A DNA stretch of 36,616 nt from positions 1-36,616 of the IMG/VR virus record IMGVR_UViG_3300046787_000429; one strand, 5' to 3'. The notes beneath the pieces are model-generated. The model ran no database searches. It was not told where the DNA came from and saw only the letters and a program-made list of their open reading frames with translations. This document shows positions 15,584-24,475 of the stretch, in pieces. Source of the DNA: a virus. The number at the start of each line of letters is the position of its first letter. The stretch's first letter is position 1. The translations under genes were made by a program, and so were the position numbers.

Positions 15584-16492
15584 CTAGTAGATTGCTCCAA
15601 TTCTTTTAGCGTCGAATGGCATTGCAATAAAGTAATGTCTGTAATTCAACAAATTGGTTTGAGCCTCTGGGTCGTTTTTAGCTTCTTTGAAGTATTGCTT
15701 AGTCAATCCCGTTTTCTTAGCAATTTGTCCTGTCCAGAATGCGAAAGAACCTTGACGGTCTCCGGCAGCTTTCACGGCTCCAAATGCTTTTTTAACTCCT
15801 GCACTAGTGTATAATGGGTTACCATTATATTGGAACAATTCAAATCCCGCGATAACTGGTGCTGGCATACCGGTATTATAATTAACCAATTTGTCACCGA
15901 AGTTTTTACGGTCAACTAATAAATCATTCCAGTGTGCAGTTGACAATACCAAACGTCTTCCTTCAACAGGAACTTCCGCAGCGTCTAAGGCATCTTTCAA
16001 GTTTACCAAATCATCATAAATTAATGATGCTGGACCACCTGAAATTCTTGCAGTTCCAGTAGCGGCAATTACAGGGGTGTCCGTTGCTGCTGATGCCGGA
16101 GCAATAGAGTAAGCCGCTTTGGCGTATTTCTTAGCATTAATTGCTACAGTGTGCGATTTTGTCGCAGGATCAATAACCGCATACGAAGCCCCGATGATTT
16201 TATCGTCAGAGATTGACGTTGGTTTAGTCTGATACTTATCCAATGAAACAACAGTCTCATCGTCAGTATAAGCCTGTACCGCCAATGGGTACGCTGTGTT
16301 ATTGATTAATACATCAGGGTTGAATGATGTACGTGGAATGTGAATCACGTTCAATTCTGACGCGTCACCTGAACCCATTTCCAACACATTGGTGTCAAGT
16401 TCTGGAATTCCGTCCAACCACGGAGCTACATCTTGTGTGGTTAAATTTTGGCGAACCCTGTTCAACCAAACGTCTGCAAAATTTGCTGGCAT
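15584..16492 (-). CDS. Major capsid protein (Mu gpT-like)
   Basis: This 302-aa protein starts MPANFADVWLNRVRQNLTTQDVAPWLDGIPELDTNVLEMG. The central part shows KPTSISDDKIIGASYAVIDPATKSH. The end is KTGLTKQYFKEAKNDPEAQTNLLNYRHYFIAMPFDAKRIGAIY, typical of HK97-fold capsids of Bacteroidota Mu-like phages. It follows the protease/scaffold gene by 32 bp and ends in a strong terminator. Size and position match Mu gpT. Confidence 0.85.
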   Translation of the reverse strand: MPANFADVWLNRVRQNLTTQDVAPWLDGIPELDTNVLEMGSGDASELNVIHIPRTSFNPDVLINNTAYPLAVQAYTDDETVVSLDKYQTKPTSISDDKIIGASYAVIDPATKSHTVAINAKKYAKAAYSIAPASAATDTPVIAATGTARISGGPASLIYDDLVNLKDALDAAEVPVEGRRLVLSTAHWNDLLVDRKNFGDKLVNYNTGMPAPVIAGFELFQYNGNPLYTSAGVKKAFGAVKAAGDRQGSFAFWTGQIAKKTGLTKQYFKEAKNDPEAQTNLLNYRHYFIAMPFDAKRIGAIY

Positions 16493-16524
16493 ATTTTTAT
16501 AATTTTAGATTAATGATGACTGAT

Positions 16525-17004
16525 TTACGAAAACAGTTTTTTGTACTCTTCCGGATTGTCATTTTTGAATGACAATTGCGCCTCAAAGGACAACTTTTGG
16601 AAATCCTCCATCGTCGCAACTGTTGCGCCTCCGTTTCCGGCTGGTATTTTCACGTCTGCACCAAAGTTTTGTTTGGCTGGTATAGAGTCCAAAGTCGTTT
16701 CCAAAACTTCTTGAGAACTGATTCCAAGTTGCACGAATGCCTCTTTTTTATCCGCAGGGATTTTACCTTGGGTAATAGCCAAATCAACTTTTTTGGTTAC
16801 GGCTAGTTTTACTGCGGCTTCCTGAGCTTCTTTTGCAGTTTGTGCAGCTAACTTTAATCCGTTGTTTTCATTGGTCAAAGTTTCCACCTGACTTGACAGC
16901 CCTAGTACTTTGGCTTCAACATCAGCAACATCCAGTCCGTCTGATGGCTGATCCTTATAGCCTAAAGCCATAAGTGTGGCCATGCTTAAAATGATTTTTT
17001 TCAT
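16525..17004 (-). CDS. Possible nested scaffold start inside the protease gene
   Basis: An in-frame ATG (Met171, MKKIILSMATLMALGYKD) lies just at the change from protease to scaffold sequence. Translation from it would give a 159-aa scaffold protein. In phage Mu, scaffold Z is translated from an internal start of protease I, so the same design is likely here. The hydrophobic stretch after this Met is unusual for a linker. Confidence 0.4.
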   Translation of the reverse strand: MKKIILSMATLMALGYKDQPSDGLDVADVEAKVLGLSSQVETLTNENNGLKLAAQTAKEAQEAAVKLAVTKKVDLAITQGKIPADKKEAFVQLGISSQEVLETTLDSIPAKQNFGADVKIPAGNGGATVATMEDFQKLSFEAQLSFKNDNPEEYKKLFS

Positions 17005-17514
17005 ATCTAATATTGGGTTTAAATTTTCGGGAATTTCGTTTAGCCTCTCGCTAACCGATAAACAAAGAGATTTAACATCCTCTTCTTTTAATATTTCTGA
17101 TCCGTCAGGGCTATAGATGGCAACGGCGCCTTTATTGGACGGTACCGGAATAATTGAACCCTCTGCGAGTTCACATTCCATCATGATTAAGCGATCGCCT
17201 ACCTTTTGAATGCTGTCCCAGTTGGGTATAATACCCATTGAACAGCCCTTTAAATAGCCACGGTCTACTTTACCGGCTACATCTTTGCCTAGATTGGTTT
17301 CTTCATCGAAATGGGGTTTTAGTTTTAACAACCCGCCCTCTTTTAAAGCATCAGACCAGTTTCCAATAACATTCTCGGTGCTGTTTATGTGATTGTTCAG
17401 CATGACAGGATTCTCTTTGAAGCGATCCATTTTAATACCGAGTGTATTAATGTAAAACCCGTATGAGTTTTTTACATTTTCGTCATTAAATACAAAAAAT
17501 TGAGGTCTTGGCAT
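16525..17514 (-). CDS. Prohead protease with C-terminal scaffold domain (Mu I/Z-like)
   Basis: This 329-aa protein combines a protease and a scaffold. In the N-terminal half, MLNNHINSTENVIGNW (38-53) gives His42 and GYLKGCSMGIIP (87-97) gives Ser92, the His/Ser pair expected of HK97/Mu-type prohead proteases. PVPSN (123-127) is the usual later motif. Residues 195-330 are coiled-coil and Ala/Lys/Gln-rich, typical of scaffold. An internal ATG at 17004 could give the scaffold alone, as Mu gpZ is made inside gpI. It is the first gene of the leftward head-tail block. Confidence 0.8.
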   Translation of the reverse strand: MPRPQFFVFNDENVKNSYGFYINTLGIKMDRFKENPVMLNNHINSTENVIGNWSDALKEGGLLKLKPHFDEETNLGKDVAGKVDRGYLKGCSMGIIPNWDSIQKVGDRLIMMECELAEGSIIPVPSNKGAVAIYSPDGSEILKEEDVKSLCLSVSERLNEIPENLNPILDMKKIILSMATLMALGYKDQPSDGLDVADVEAKVLGLSSQVETLTNENNGLKLAAQTAKEAQEAAVKLAVTKKVDLAITQGKIPADKKEAFVQLGISSQEVLETTLDSIPAKQNFGADVKIPAGNGGATVATMEDFQKLSFEAQLSFKNDNPEEYKKLFS

Positions 17515-17710
17515 CAGCTATCTTTTTAAAAATTGGTCGGCAGTTCTTGCCTTTAGTGATGACAAAGATTAGCCGAATGCGATTCTTAAAAAAACAAATG
17601 CACAGCGTGCGAACACTTATGTTTAAAGAACTTACACAGTTGTAAAGCAAGTAAACAGGAATTTTTTTGACCTATAAGTTTCGTTCAACTTTGCTATAAA
17701 TAATAGTAGT
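17515..17710. promoter_or_regulatory. Divergent late promoter region
   Basis: This 196-bp gap separates the leftward head-tail operon from the rightward packaging operon, so both promoters must lie here. Rightward, TTTG (17666-17669) and the near-consensus CAACTTTG (17687-17694) are 17 nt apart. Leftward, an AATCTTTG box (complement of about 17565-17572) differs from TAnnTTTG at one base. The dyad GCACAGCGTGC (17600-17610) is a candidate site for a late activator of the Mu C type. No open frame is seen. Confidence 0.5.
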
Positions 17711-18265
17711 ATGGGCGTTAAAAAACAGGTAGAAAAAGACTTTGCCAAAATCCTTTTTGTGAATGAAAACATCTCGCAAAAAGAAATTGCATTGCGCTTG
17801 AATGTTACCGAAAAAACAATTGGCAAGTGGGCAAAAGACGATAATTGGGATAGCCTGAAAGTATCTATGTTGGTGACTAAGGACAACCAACTTACTTCAT
17901 TATACAAACAACTGGAAACTATTAACCATGAAATCACTACTAGGCCAATTGTCTATGATGTTCCAACCTTCCTATTAAAGCCCGTTAAACTTAAAAATGG
18001 TGATGGTAGCGAATCGTTAGAGTTTCCAAAATTCGAAGAAAAGGACTATCCCATAAAAATTGGTAATGTGGCCACTTCAAAAGATGCCGACATTATCTCA
18101 AAAATAACTACAGCAATCAAACGACTGGAAACCGAAACCAATATTGGCGAAACGGTGGAAGTTGCTAAACAACTTATCCAGTTTATAGGTAGTCAGGATA
18201 TGGTATTTGCCAATCAGTTGACCAAATATTGCGATGCTTTTATTACCTCTAAAATGAAAAAATAA
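17711..18265 (+). CDS. Terminase small subunit-like HTH protein (Mu gp27 position)
   Basis: This 184-aa protein has an N-terminal helix-turn-helix, ISQKEIALRLNVTEKTIGKWAKDDNW (residues 21-46), as in small terminases and DUF1804-type proteins. The rest is predicted helical with charged stretches (ADIISKITTAIKRLETETNIGE, 116-137). It overlaps the large terminase start by 1 nt and opens the packaging operon. It probably recognises phage DNA and loads the large subunit. In Mu packaging starts at the left end (pac), so specificity lies in this partner. Confidence 0.75.
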   Translation: MGVKKQVEKDFAKILFVNENISQKEIALRLNVTEKTIGKWAKDDNWDSLKVSMLVTKDNQLTSLYKQLETINHEITTRPIVYDVPTFLLKPVKLKNGDGSESLEFPKFEEKDYPIKIGNVATSKDADIISKITTAIKRLETETNIGETVEVAKQLIQFIGSQDMVFANQLTKYCDAFITSKMKK

Positions 18266-19785
18266 TGGGTATTAAAAGCGACAAAAACTATTTAGCCCAA
18301 TGGCAGGAATTTAGGGATAATACTCTAAAGGCAACACCTATTGATCTAAACGAAACAGCAGCGCAAAAAGCAAACCGAATCAAACATCTTGAAGCCAATG
18401 ACGAGGAATGGTTTAAATACTACTTTCCAAACTTCTACACTTCTGAACCTGCCAATTTTCATAAAAAGGCAACCAAGCGTGTAATGTCGAAAATGGAATT
18501 ATTCGAGGTTCGCTCCTGGGCGCGTGAGTTATCAAAGTCGGGACGAACGATGATGGAGCAGTTGAAACTGACTTTAACCGGAAAAAAGAAAAACGTCATC
18601 ATGGCATCGTCAACCTATGATAATGCGTGCCGTTTGCTATTGCCTTACAAATCGATATTAGAGGCCAACAATAGAATCATAAACGATTATGGAGAGCAGG
18701 AAAGTATTGGTAATTGGGAAGCCGGAGAGTTTACCACTCGCAAGGGAGTTAGTTTTAGAGCTCTCGGGGCGGGGCAAAGTCCACGTGGTACACGTAAAGA
18801 CGAAGTTAGACCCGATGTTATCCTCATCGACGATATTGACACCGACGAAGAATGCCGTAATCCCGAAAGGATTAAGCAGAAAGTCAAATGGATTGAGGAG
18901 GCATTAATACCAACACGTTCCATATCCGGGCATTTGCAGATCATTGTTTGCGGTAACATCATTGCGAAGTATTGTTGCGTGACCGAACTAGCCAAAAAAG
19001 CCGACCACCATGACATTGTAAACATTCGAGACAAAGAAGGCAAAAGCACTTGGCCAAACAAAAATACCGAGGAATCCATCGATAGGGTTTTAAATACTAT
19101 TTCGTTTAACTCGGGTCAAAAGGAATACTTCAACAACCCGATTGCCGAGGGTGATATTTTCAAGGAGCTGACCTATGGCAAATGTCCGCCTCTTTCGTAT
19201 TGTGAGGATGTGGTTGTTTATGCTGACCCCTCAACCTCCAACAAGGACAAAGGGAACGCCTCTACCAAAGCCATTGCTATTGTGGGTTATAGGCAACAAA
19301 AATTCTATGTGTATAAAATGTGGGTAGACCAAATGAGTAATTCCAAGTTTGTGGACTGCCTGTATGAAGCCTACAAACATTTGACGGTAAACAGAGTTGA
19401 TACGAAACGCATTTACATCGAAAATAACTCACTGCAAGATCCTTTCTATGAACAGGTGCTTTTGCCTTTGATTTATCAGCGTGCCTCAACAAATGGTTTT
19501 ACAATACCAATTACCCCCGACAGCAGAAAAAAACCCGATAAGTTTTTTAGGATTGAGGGAACACTGGAACCGATCAACCGTTTAGGCAATTTGGTTTTTA
19601 ATGCAGCCCAAAAAGAAGAACCTAATATGGGTAGGACACACGACCAAATGCTGGCCGTATCACCAACCACCAAAATAATGGATGCGCCCGATGCCATTGA
19701 GGGTGCGTGTTGGTTGATTCAAAACCGAGTGGTCAAAAAGAATAGCACGTATTCATCCGGGCAAAGAAGCTCACGAAAATATTAA
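18265..19785 (+). CDS. Terminase large subunit (Mu gp28-like)
   Basis: This 506-aa protein has both motor and nuclease regions. RELSKSGRTM (87-96) lies where the variant Walker A is expected, and VILIDDID (185-192) is Walker B with catalytic acid. In the C-terminal RNase H-type nuclease, Asp321 (VVYADPS), Glu386 (RIYIENNSL) and Asp476 (MDAPDAIEG) are the likely metal ligands. The size is typical. The enzyme drives headful packaging and cuts the DNA, taking host flanks as in Mu. It is coupled to the small subunit by a 1-nt overlap. Confidence 0.9.
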   Translation: MGIKSDKNYLAQWQEFRDNTLKATPIDLNETAAQKANRIKHLEANDEEWFKYYFPNFYTSEPANFHKKATKRVMSKMELFEVRSWARELSKSGRTMMEQLKLTLTGKKKNVIMASSTYDNACRLLLPYKSILEANNRIINDYGEQESIGNWEAGEFTTRKGVSFRALGAGQSPRGTRKDEVRPDVILIDDIDTDEECRNPERIKQKVKWIEEALIPTRSISGHLQIIVCGNIIAKYCCVTELAKKADHHDIVNIRDKEGKSTWPNKNTEESIDRVLNTISFNSGQKEYFNNPIAEGDIFKELTYGKCPPLSYCEDVVVYADPSTSNKDKGNASTKAIAIVGYRQQKFYVYKMWVDQMSNSKFVDCLYEAYKHLTVNRVDTKRIYIENNSLQDPFYEQVLLPLIYQRASTNGFTIPITPDSRKKPDKFFRIEGTLEPINRLGNLVFNAAQKEEPNMGRTHDQMLAVSPTTKIMDAPDAIEGACWLIQNRVVKKNSTYSSGQRSSRKY

Positions 19786-19788
19786 GAT

Positions 19789-19941
19789 ATGATTGTAGAA
19801 TATCAAATAGGAGTAGATGTATTAGGCTTTCCAATATATGTAAGACATGAAATATACAAAGGTGAAACCAATCAAAACAAGTTTTGTCCAAAACCTAAAC
19901 GATGGCTTAAAGTCATTGAATCATTTATAAAACAACATTAA
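19789..19941 (+). CDS. 50-aa hypothetical protein
   Basis: A short frame (MIVEYQIGVDVLGFPIYVRH...KRWLKVIESFIKQH) fits exactly between the large terminase and the gp36-like gene, with 3 bp and 1 bp spacing. Tight packing with the operon's reading direction supports it being real. There is a single Cys and a basic C-terminus. No function can be assigned. Confidence 0.55.
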   Translation: MIVEYQIGVDVLGFPIYVRHEIYKGETNQNKFCPKPKRWLKVIESFIKQH

Positions 19942-19942
19942 T

Positions 19943-20401
19943 ATGTTTTTAGCAAAAGCAGACTTAGGGAGCGTTATTTACGCCTACCAAATAGAACAAA
20001 TCACGGAGGGCAATGACGATCTAGTGGCACAAGCTTTAGCAGCTGCCGAAGAAGAGGCTAAGAGTTATTTAACGCCAAACATCAATAAACTGGAAGCTTT
20101 GGACGGGCGCATCCTGTATGATACTGAAACGATATTCAGCGCCACCGGACTAGACAGAAACGCATTGATTTTACAGCATTGCTTGACTTTGGCAAAATTC
20201 CACATTGCCACTTTATGCAATGCCGATTTTATCTACGAGCAAGCCAAAGAGCGCTACGACAGAGCCATCGATTGGTTTACCAAATTATCTAAAGGCACGG
20301 TGGTTTTAACTACTTTGCCACGAATTACACTAGACGATACCAACAGTGACCGAAACCCTTTTAGTTCCGGTTCTCGCACTAAATTTAACCATGATTATTA
20401 A
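19943..20401 (+). CDS. gp36-like head-tail connector (DUF1320)
   Basis: This 152-aa protein is mostly alpha-helical. It shows the DUF1320/Mu gp36 pattern: ADLGSVIYAYQIEQITEGND at the N-terminus, an AEEEAKSYL(T) helix and LILQHCLTLAKFHIATLCNADFIYEQAKERYDRAIDWFTKLSKG. The family end with a short acidic/Ser-rich tail also fits. It sits between terminase and portal here, whereas in Mu it lies after the capsid. It probably adapts the portal to the tail. Confidence 0.75.
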   Translation: MFLAKADLGSVIYAYQIEQITEGNDDLVAQALAAAEEEAKSYLTPNINKLEALDGRILYDTETIFSATGLDRNALILQHCLTLAKFHIATLCNADFIYEQAKERYDRAIDWFTKLSKGTVVLTTLPRITLDDTNSDRNPFSSGSRTKFNHDY

Positions 20402-20403
20402 TT

Positions 20404-21621
20404 ATGAGTACAGTACCATTATTTGAATTAGCCGACAAGTCAGGGCAGTGGAAAGTAAAAAAAGGCACAAGCTATGTTCCAACCATTGCACCAAAAACAA
20501 TATCACGTACCCGTCAGGACATTAAGAACTGGAACGATGCGCTGAATATGGCCAACAATGTGGACCAACCAAAACGTTTTCCATTGTACAACCTCTATGA
20601 CAATATTTTAATTGATTTGCACTTACAGTCACAAATCAATAATCGTATGCTCAAGAGTTTGGCACAGCCGTTTATTATGAAAGACTTGAACGGAAAGCTA
20701 AACCAAGACTTAACCGATTTATTGCAAAATAAAAAGTGGGTATACCAAATCAATAAAGCACTATTACAAACCATTTTTTATGGTCATTCTCTTGGGGAGT
20801 TCGACTATGTAAACGGGGAGTTGGTGTTTAACTTAATACCTCGACAAAATGTTGATCCGGTAAGCGGTTGCATTTATACCGATTACACCGAAGACAAAAA
20901 ATTAATGTACCGTCAGCAAAAAGAATACGGTTCCTGGTTAATTGAATTTGGTGACAATAAAGACTTTGGTTTGCTCAATGGGTGTGTACCACACGTGTTA
21001 ATGAAACGATTTGCACAAAGTTGTTATTCTGAATTATGCGAGATTTACGGCATACCGCCACGAGTGTTAAAAACCAATACTCAAGACCGAACTATGGTAA
21101 GCCGTGGTGAAAAGATGCTTAAGGACATGGGTAGTGCTGCTTGGTTTATCATTGACGAAAATGAAAGCTTCCAGTTTGCCCAAGGTGTTTCTACCAATGG
21201 AGATGTGTACAAAGGATTACTATCCGTGTGCAACAACGAGATGTCAATGGGTATCTCTGGAACCGTCGTAGGTCAGGACACCAAGAATGGTTCCAACTCC
21301 AAAGAAAAAACCTCCATCGGAATCTTGCAGGATTTGGTTGATAGTGACTTGTCATTGATTGAGCAAGCATGGAACGCAACGGTTATTCCTGCTTTGAAAG
21401 CACTAGGTATCATTACAACAGACGCTGTTTATGCTTACCCGCCTGCGGAGGATTTGGATAAACTTTGGAAAATGACCGTGGAAGCCTCCGGCTTTAATGA
21501 AATTGATTCCGTTTGGGTAAAAGATACTTTTGGTATTCAAACTGTAGGCGCAAAAAAACAATCAACTCCAACACCAGGAACAAAATTAAGTTTAGAAGAC
21601 TACGAGCGTTTTTTCGTCTAA
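20404..21621 (+). CDS. Portal protein (Mu gp29-like, DUF935)
   Basis: This 405-aa protein matches DUF935 portals. RTRQDIKNWNDALNMANN is followed by PLYNLYDNILIDLHLQSQINNRMLKSLAQPF (about 60-91), the conserved first helices. LGEFDYVNGELVFNLIPRQNVDP (about 136-158) and YGIPPRVLKTNTQDRTMVSRGEKMLKDMGSAAWFIIDENESFQF (about 218-261) follow. The family is usually about 450-500 aa, so this one is slightly short. Twelve copies form the DNA entry vertex. It is separated by 2 bp from the gp36-like gene. Confidence 0.85.
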   Translation: MSTVPLFELADKSGQWKVKKGTSYVPTIAPKTISRTRQDIKNWNDALNMANNVDQPKRFPLYNLYDNILIDLHLQSQINNRMLKSLAQPFIMKDLNGKLNQDLTDLLQNKKWVYQINKALLQTIFYGHSLGEFDYVNGELVFNLIPRQNVDPVSGCIYTDYTEDKKLMYRQQKEYGSWLIEFGDNKDFGLLNGCVPHVLMKRFAQSCYSELCEIYGIPPRVLKTNTQDRTMVSRGEKMLKDMGSAAWFIIDENESFQFAQGVSTNGDVYKGLLSVCNNEMSMGISGTVVGQDTKNGSNSKEKTSIGILQDLVDSDLSLIEQAWNATVIPALKALGIITTDAVYAYPPAEDLDKLWKMTVEASGFNEIDSVWVKDTFGIQTVGAKKQSTPTPGTKLSLEDYERFFV

Positions 21622-21653
21622 GCCCTGAATATTTCGGGGCTTTTCATTCGCGA

Positions 21654-23162
21654 ATGACCAGCTTGTATGAATGTGGGTGTGATGATTGTAAAGACAAAGC
21701 CGGGCAATTAAATTTATCCATTGGTAGCCAATTTAAACAACTTTTAAACATCGGTGAAAAAGCCTTTAAACGTCTGCATGAAAAAGGGAGCTATAACCCA
21801 AAGGATTTACAAACCGAAAAAACGTATAAGGATTTAATCAATCAAACCTATGACGTTTTCAACTTTGCGATTACCGATAATGATATGCCGGATGATATGC
21901 GAACGGCATTACAAGACGATGCCCGATTGTTTGGAGGTCTAAAAACTCACGCACAACTTTTTGAAGCTTCAAAGTTGCTATTGGATGATAGTGGAAACTT
22001 AAAGCCGTTCAGTCAGCTATCACACGAATACGACAAGCTAAACATTGCCTATAACAAAAACTATTTGGAGGCTGAATACGAGTTTGCCGTTGGTTCGTCA
22101 CAAATGGCCGCTAAATGGAATGAGTTCGCAGATAATGACCGCTATGAATTGCAGTACAGGACGGCTGGCGATAACCGAGTGCGGGAGGAACACGCCGCGC
22201 TCAATACTATAACATTGCCAAAGTCCGACCCGTTTTGGATGCACTACACCCCTCCAAACGGATGGAACTGCCGTTGTACCGTCGTGGAAGTTTTAAAGGA
22301 CAAGTTCCCAACCAGTGACAGCGAAAAATCCATTAAAGCGGGTGAAGCCGCCACCACGCAAATAGGCAAGGACGGCAAGAACCGTTTGGAAATATTCAGG
22401 TTTAATCCTGGTGCGCAAAAAGTGGTTTTCCCTCCGGCGCATCCTTATACGAAAGTGGCGGGAGCGAAAGCAGTAGAGAAAATAATTAAGAACTCTGATT
22501 CCATAAATCTAAATGATTACATCAAGGGAGAATTCCCAACGAATAAAGAGATCAAAGCCATATTAACAAAATATGGAGAAATCTCACCAGAAGACTTTAG
22601 AAACGGTTTGGATGATGTGAAGTTTTTAAAATCAAAATCATATATGATGCAACACTCTATGTCTTATAATCCAAGGACAGGAGACTGGGTGGGAGGTTCT
22701 AAAATTTCAATAAGCAGCCACGAATTTTCAAGTATAAAATTTAATCCTTTAGAAGAGTTTAGGGGCGGTTTGGCAGCCATCAAAAAAGGGGAAAGAATGA
22801 CCTTCAACCAGGAATATTCTTTTGAATCGATGTGGCACGAAATATTACATGCTAAAACCAAAACAATTCCGACTAGGTTATCTCAATTAGGCACTAAAAA
22901 CATGGAGGTCGTGAATCAATTTTGCGCCCGACATACTTACCCTGACTTTATAAAGAAATTTGGAGGCGAAGCAATACACCAAAGCGAAATCCTTGACAAA
23001 GGATATGGATACCAAGGTTGGATTAATGAGTTTAGAGCAAAGCTGAAAAACTTTGATATAGATGAAAAAAAAGCAGTAAAAGAGTTAATGCCTAGTCTAA
23101 TGGAAGATTACGGCAGTATAGGCAGAAAAGTAAATGAGTTTTTTATTGCGAATACTAAATAG
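21654..23162 (+). CDS. MuF-type head protein fused to a C-terminal HEILH (zincin-like) domain
   Basis: From the Met at 21654 the protein is 502 aa. The frame opens upstream at 21513 inside the portal gene, but that part (MGKRYFWYSN...) is a basic non-homologous shadow. Residues 1-210 are a MuF/gp30 domain, ending with the typical YRTAGDNRVREEHAALN...WMHYTPPNGWNCRCTV. After about residue 285 comes a separate domain with FESMWHEILHAKTK, where HEILH is residues 395-399, the metallopeptidase motif. MuF proteins often carry variable toxin or effector domains. This domain may be injected with the DNA or act in the capsid. The third metal ligand is not certain. Confidence 0.75.
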   Translation: MTSLYECGCDDCKDKAGQLNLSIGSQFKQLLNIGEKAFKRLHEKGSYNPKDLQTEKTYKDLINQTYDVFNFAITDNDMPDDMRTALQDDARLFGGLKTHAQLFEASKLLLDDSGNLKPFSQLSHEYDKLNIAYNKNYLEAEYEFAVGSSQMAAKWNEFADNDRYELQYRTAGDNRVREEHAALNTITLPKSDPFWMHYTPPNGWNCRCTVVEVLKDKFPTSDSEKSIKAGEAATTQIGKDGKNRLEIFRFNPGAQKVVFPPAHPYTKVAGAKAVEKIIKNSDSINLNDYIKGEFPTNKEIKAILTKYGEISPEDFRNGLDDVKFLKSKSYMMQHSMSYNPRTGDWVGGSKISISSHEFSSIKFNPLEEFRGGLAAIKKGERMTFNQEYSFESMWHEILHAKTKTIPTRLSQLGTKNMEVVNQFCARHTYPDFIKKFGGEAIHQSEILDKGYGYQGWINEFRAKLKNFDIDEKKAVKELMPSLMEDYGSIGRKVNEFFIANTK

Positions 23163-23433
23163 CAACGTTGGCACAATCATAGCCTAAACCGTTCAATTGC
23201 ATGTCCTTTGGAAGTTTGTTCCAGTATTCATCAGCTTTAGTTTGATCGTCTCTAAATTCAAAAAGACACGCTAAATCATAATAAGCATTGTCTTGAGAAA
23301 CGAGCTCTTTGTAAAGCTCTGGCGTGAGTGTTTTGGTGGTTTCGATACCAAATTTAAGACACAACGAAAGAGCATCAAAACGAATATCGCTGAGCTCTTG
23401 AGGGGTTGGGTTATAGTCAAAAATGGTTTTCAT
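23155..23433 (-). CDS. Small protein opposite the MuF gene, immunity candidate
   Basis: This 92-aa protein is encoded against the operon, and its 3' end overlaps the MuF gene end by 8 bp. It is acidic and helical (PTPQELSDIRFDALSLCLKFG...FRDDQTKADEYWNKLPKDMQLNGLGYD). A TATTTTTG box (complement of 23479-23486) fits TAnnTTTG and could drive it, though the -33 element is poor. It is the only leftward gene in the packaging block, so it is probably expressed apart from it, as expected for an immunity protein kept on in the lysogen. The link with the HEILH domain is inferred. Confidence 0.55.
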   Translation of the reverse strand: MKTIFDYNPTPQELSDIRFDALSLCLKFGIETTKTLTPELYKELVSQDNAYYDLACLFEFRDDQTKADEYWNKLPKDMQLNGLGYDCANVAI

Positions 23434-23489
23434 AACAACAAAATTAATGAATGTTATTTGAATAGCAACGATTTAAGCCAAAAATATAC

Positions 23490-24017
23490 ATGAAAGACTT
23501 CATAAAAAACATTTTAGCAGACTTACGCGTGGACTTAACCGATGAGTTCGACAAGAATTTTGAGCGCAAGGCATTCTTTGATAAAGCATGGGAAAACACC
23601 AAACTACCCAACCATCGTGGAAGTATAATGATGCGTTCGGGAAAATTACGTCGTTCTATTCGAGCAAAAGAAACCAATAATCAAATCTCCTGGACAAGTT
23701 CATTGCCTTATGCCAGTTTGCAAAACGAGGGCGGTGAAATCATTGTAACCGAACGAATGAAGCGTTTTTTTTGGGCGATGTTTTATAAAGCAAACGGTGC
23801 GGTTACAAAGTCCGGTAAAGGGGAAAGAAACAAACGACTATCCGTTGAAGCGCAAATGTGGAAATCATTAGCCCTACAAAAAACAGGCTCTAAAATGAAA
23901 ATTAAACAACGCCAGTTCATTGGTGACCATCCAATAGTAAGACAGCGAATTGAACATGTAGTTGATCGCAACATGGCAGCATTAGAAAAGGAAATTTTTA
24001 ACAAACTCAAACGATAA
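23490..24017 (+). CDS. Virion morphogenesis protein (Mu gpG-like)
   Basis: This 175-aa protein has the gpG family layout: an N-terminal helix, then RKAFFDKAWENTKLPNHRGSIMMRSGKLRRSIRAKETNNQISWTSSLPYASLQNEGGEI (27-85). The motif SGxLRRSI...YAxxxNEGGxI is the family hallmark. The C-terminal segment KQRQFIGDHPIVRQRIEHVVDRNM resembles the RxFxG end. It follows the MuF gene across the convergent small gene. It works in head-tail joining. Confidence 0.8.
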   Translation: MKDFIKNILADLRVDLTDEFDKNFERKAFFDKAWENTKLPNHRGSIMMRSGKLRRSIRAKETNNQISWTSSLPYASLQNEGGEIIVTERMKRFFWAMFYKANGAVTKSGKGERNKRLSVEAQMWKSLALQKTGSKMKIKQRQFIGDHPIVRQRIEHVVDRNMAALEKEIFNKLKR

Positions 24018-24019
24018 TC

Positions 24020-24475
24020 ATGAGTAAATTAGTTTTAAAAGGTATTCAAGACCTAATAGATACAATACCCGGAATCGCTTATAATGATGAAGACTGGGGG
24101 CAACTGGACGATTATTCACCACACCCACCAACTCAATTTCCTTTGACGTTGATTGATATTGGTAATTTGCAATTTACTGACATAGGGAAAGACAGAAGCG
24201 CAACGCCTCAAAATAGACAAATGGCAACTGGTACAGTTGTGATTAGTATTGCTAATTTGAGACTAACCAATTCGAGTGCCAGAACACCCCAAGCACAAAA
24301 AAACAAAGCTTGGGCTATTTGGGATATTGTTGAGGCCGTACATGGAAAGTTACATGGTGTAAAAGTAGTTGGTTCTGCCGGTGCGATGATGCGTACGGCT
24401 ATGAGAAAAGTAAAGCGTGATGATGGTATTCAGGAGTATGAGGTAACTTATACCATTGGTATGAGTAATGTTTAG
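24020..24475 (+). CDS. gp37-like tail completion protein (DUF1834-like)
   Basis: This 151-aa protein contains PPTQFPLTLIDIGNLQFTDIGKDRSATPQNRQMATGTVVISIANLR and a helix after it (QKNKAWAIWDIVEAVHGKLHG). It ends with a strand-rich EVTYTIGMSN. The pattern 'P..lidi....f.D......Q.....v.I.v' is found in Mu gp37-type tail terminators. It is the last gene of the packaging block. It probably caps the tail or joins head and tail. Assignment is moderate. Confidence 0.65.
   Translation: MSKLVLKGIQDLIDTIPGIAYNDEDWGQLDDYSPHPPTQFPLTLIDIGNLQFTDIGKDRSATPQNRQMATGTVVISIANLRLTNSSARTPQAQKNKAWAIWDIVEAVHGKLHGVKVVGSAGAMMRTAMRKVKRDDGIQEYEVTYTIGMSNV

Noticed and set aside
21513-21653. N-terminal extension of the MuF gene
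   Set aside because: The extension lies within the portal gene in another frame, is highly basic and unlike MuF starts; Met21654 follows the portal stop directly.
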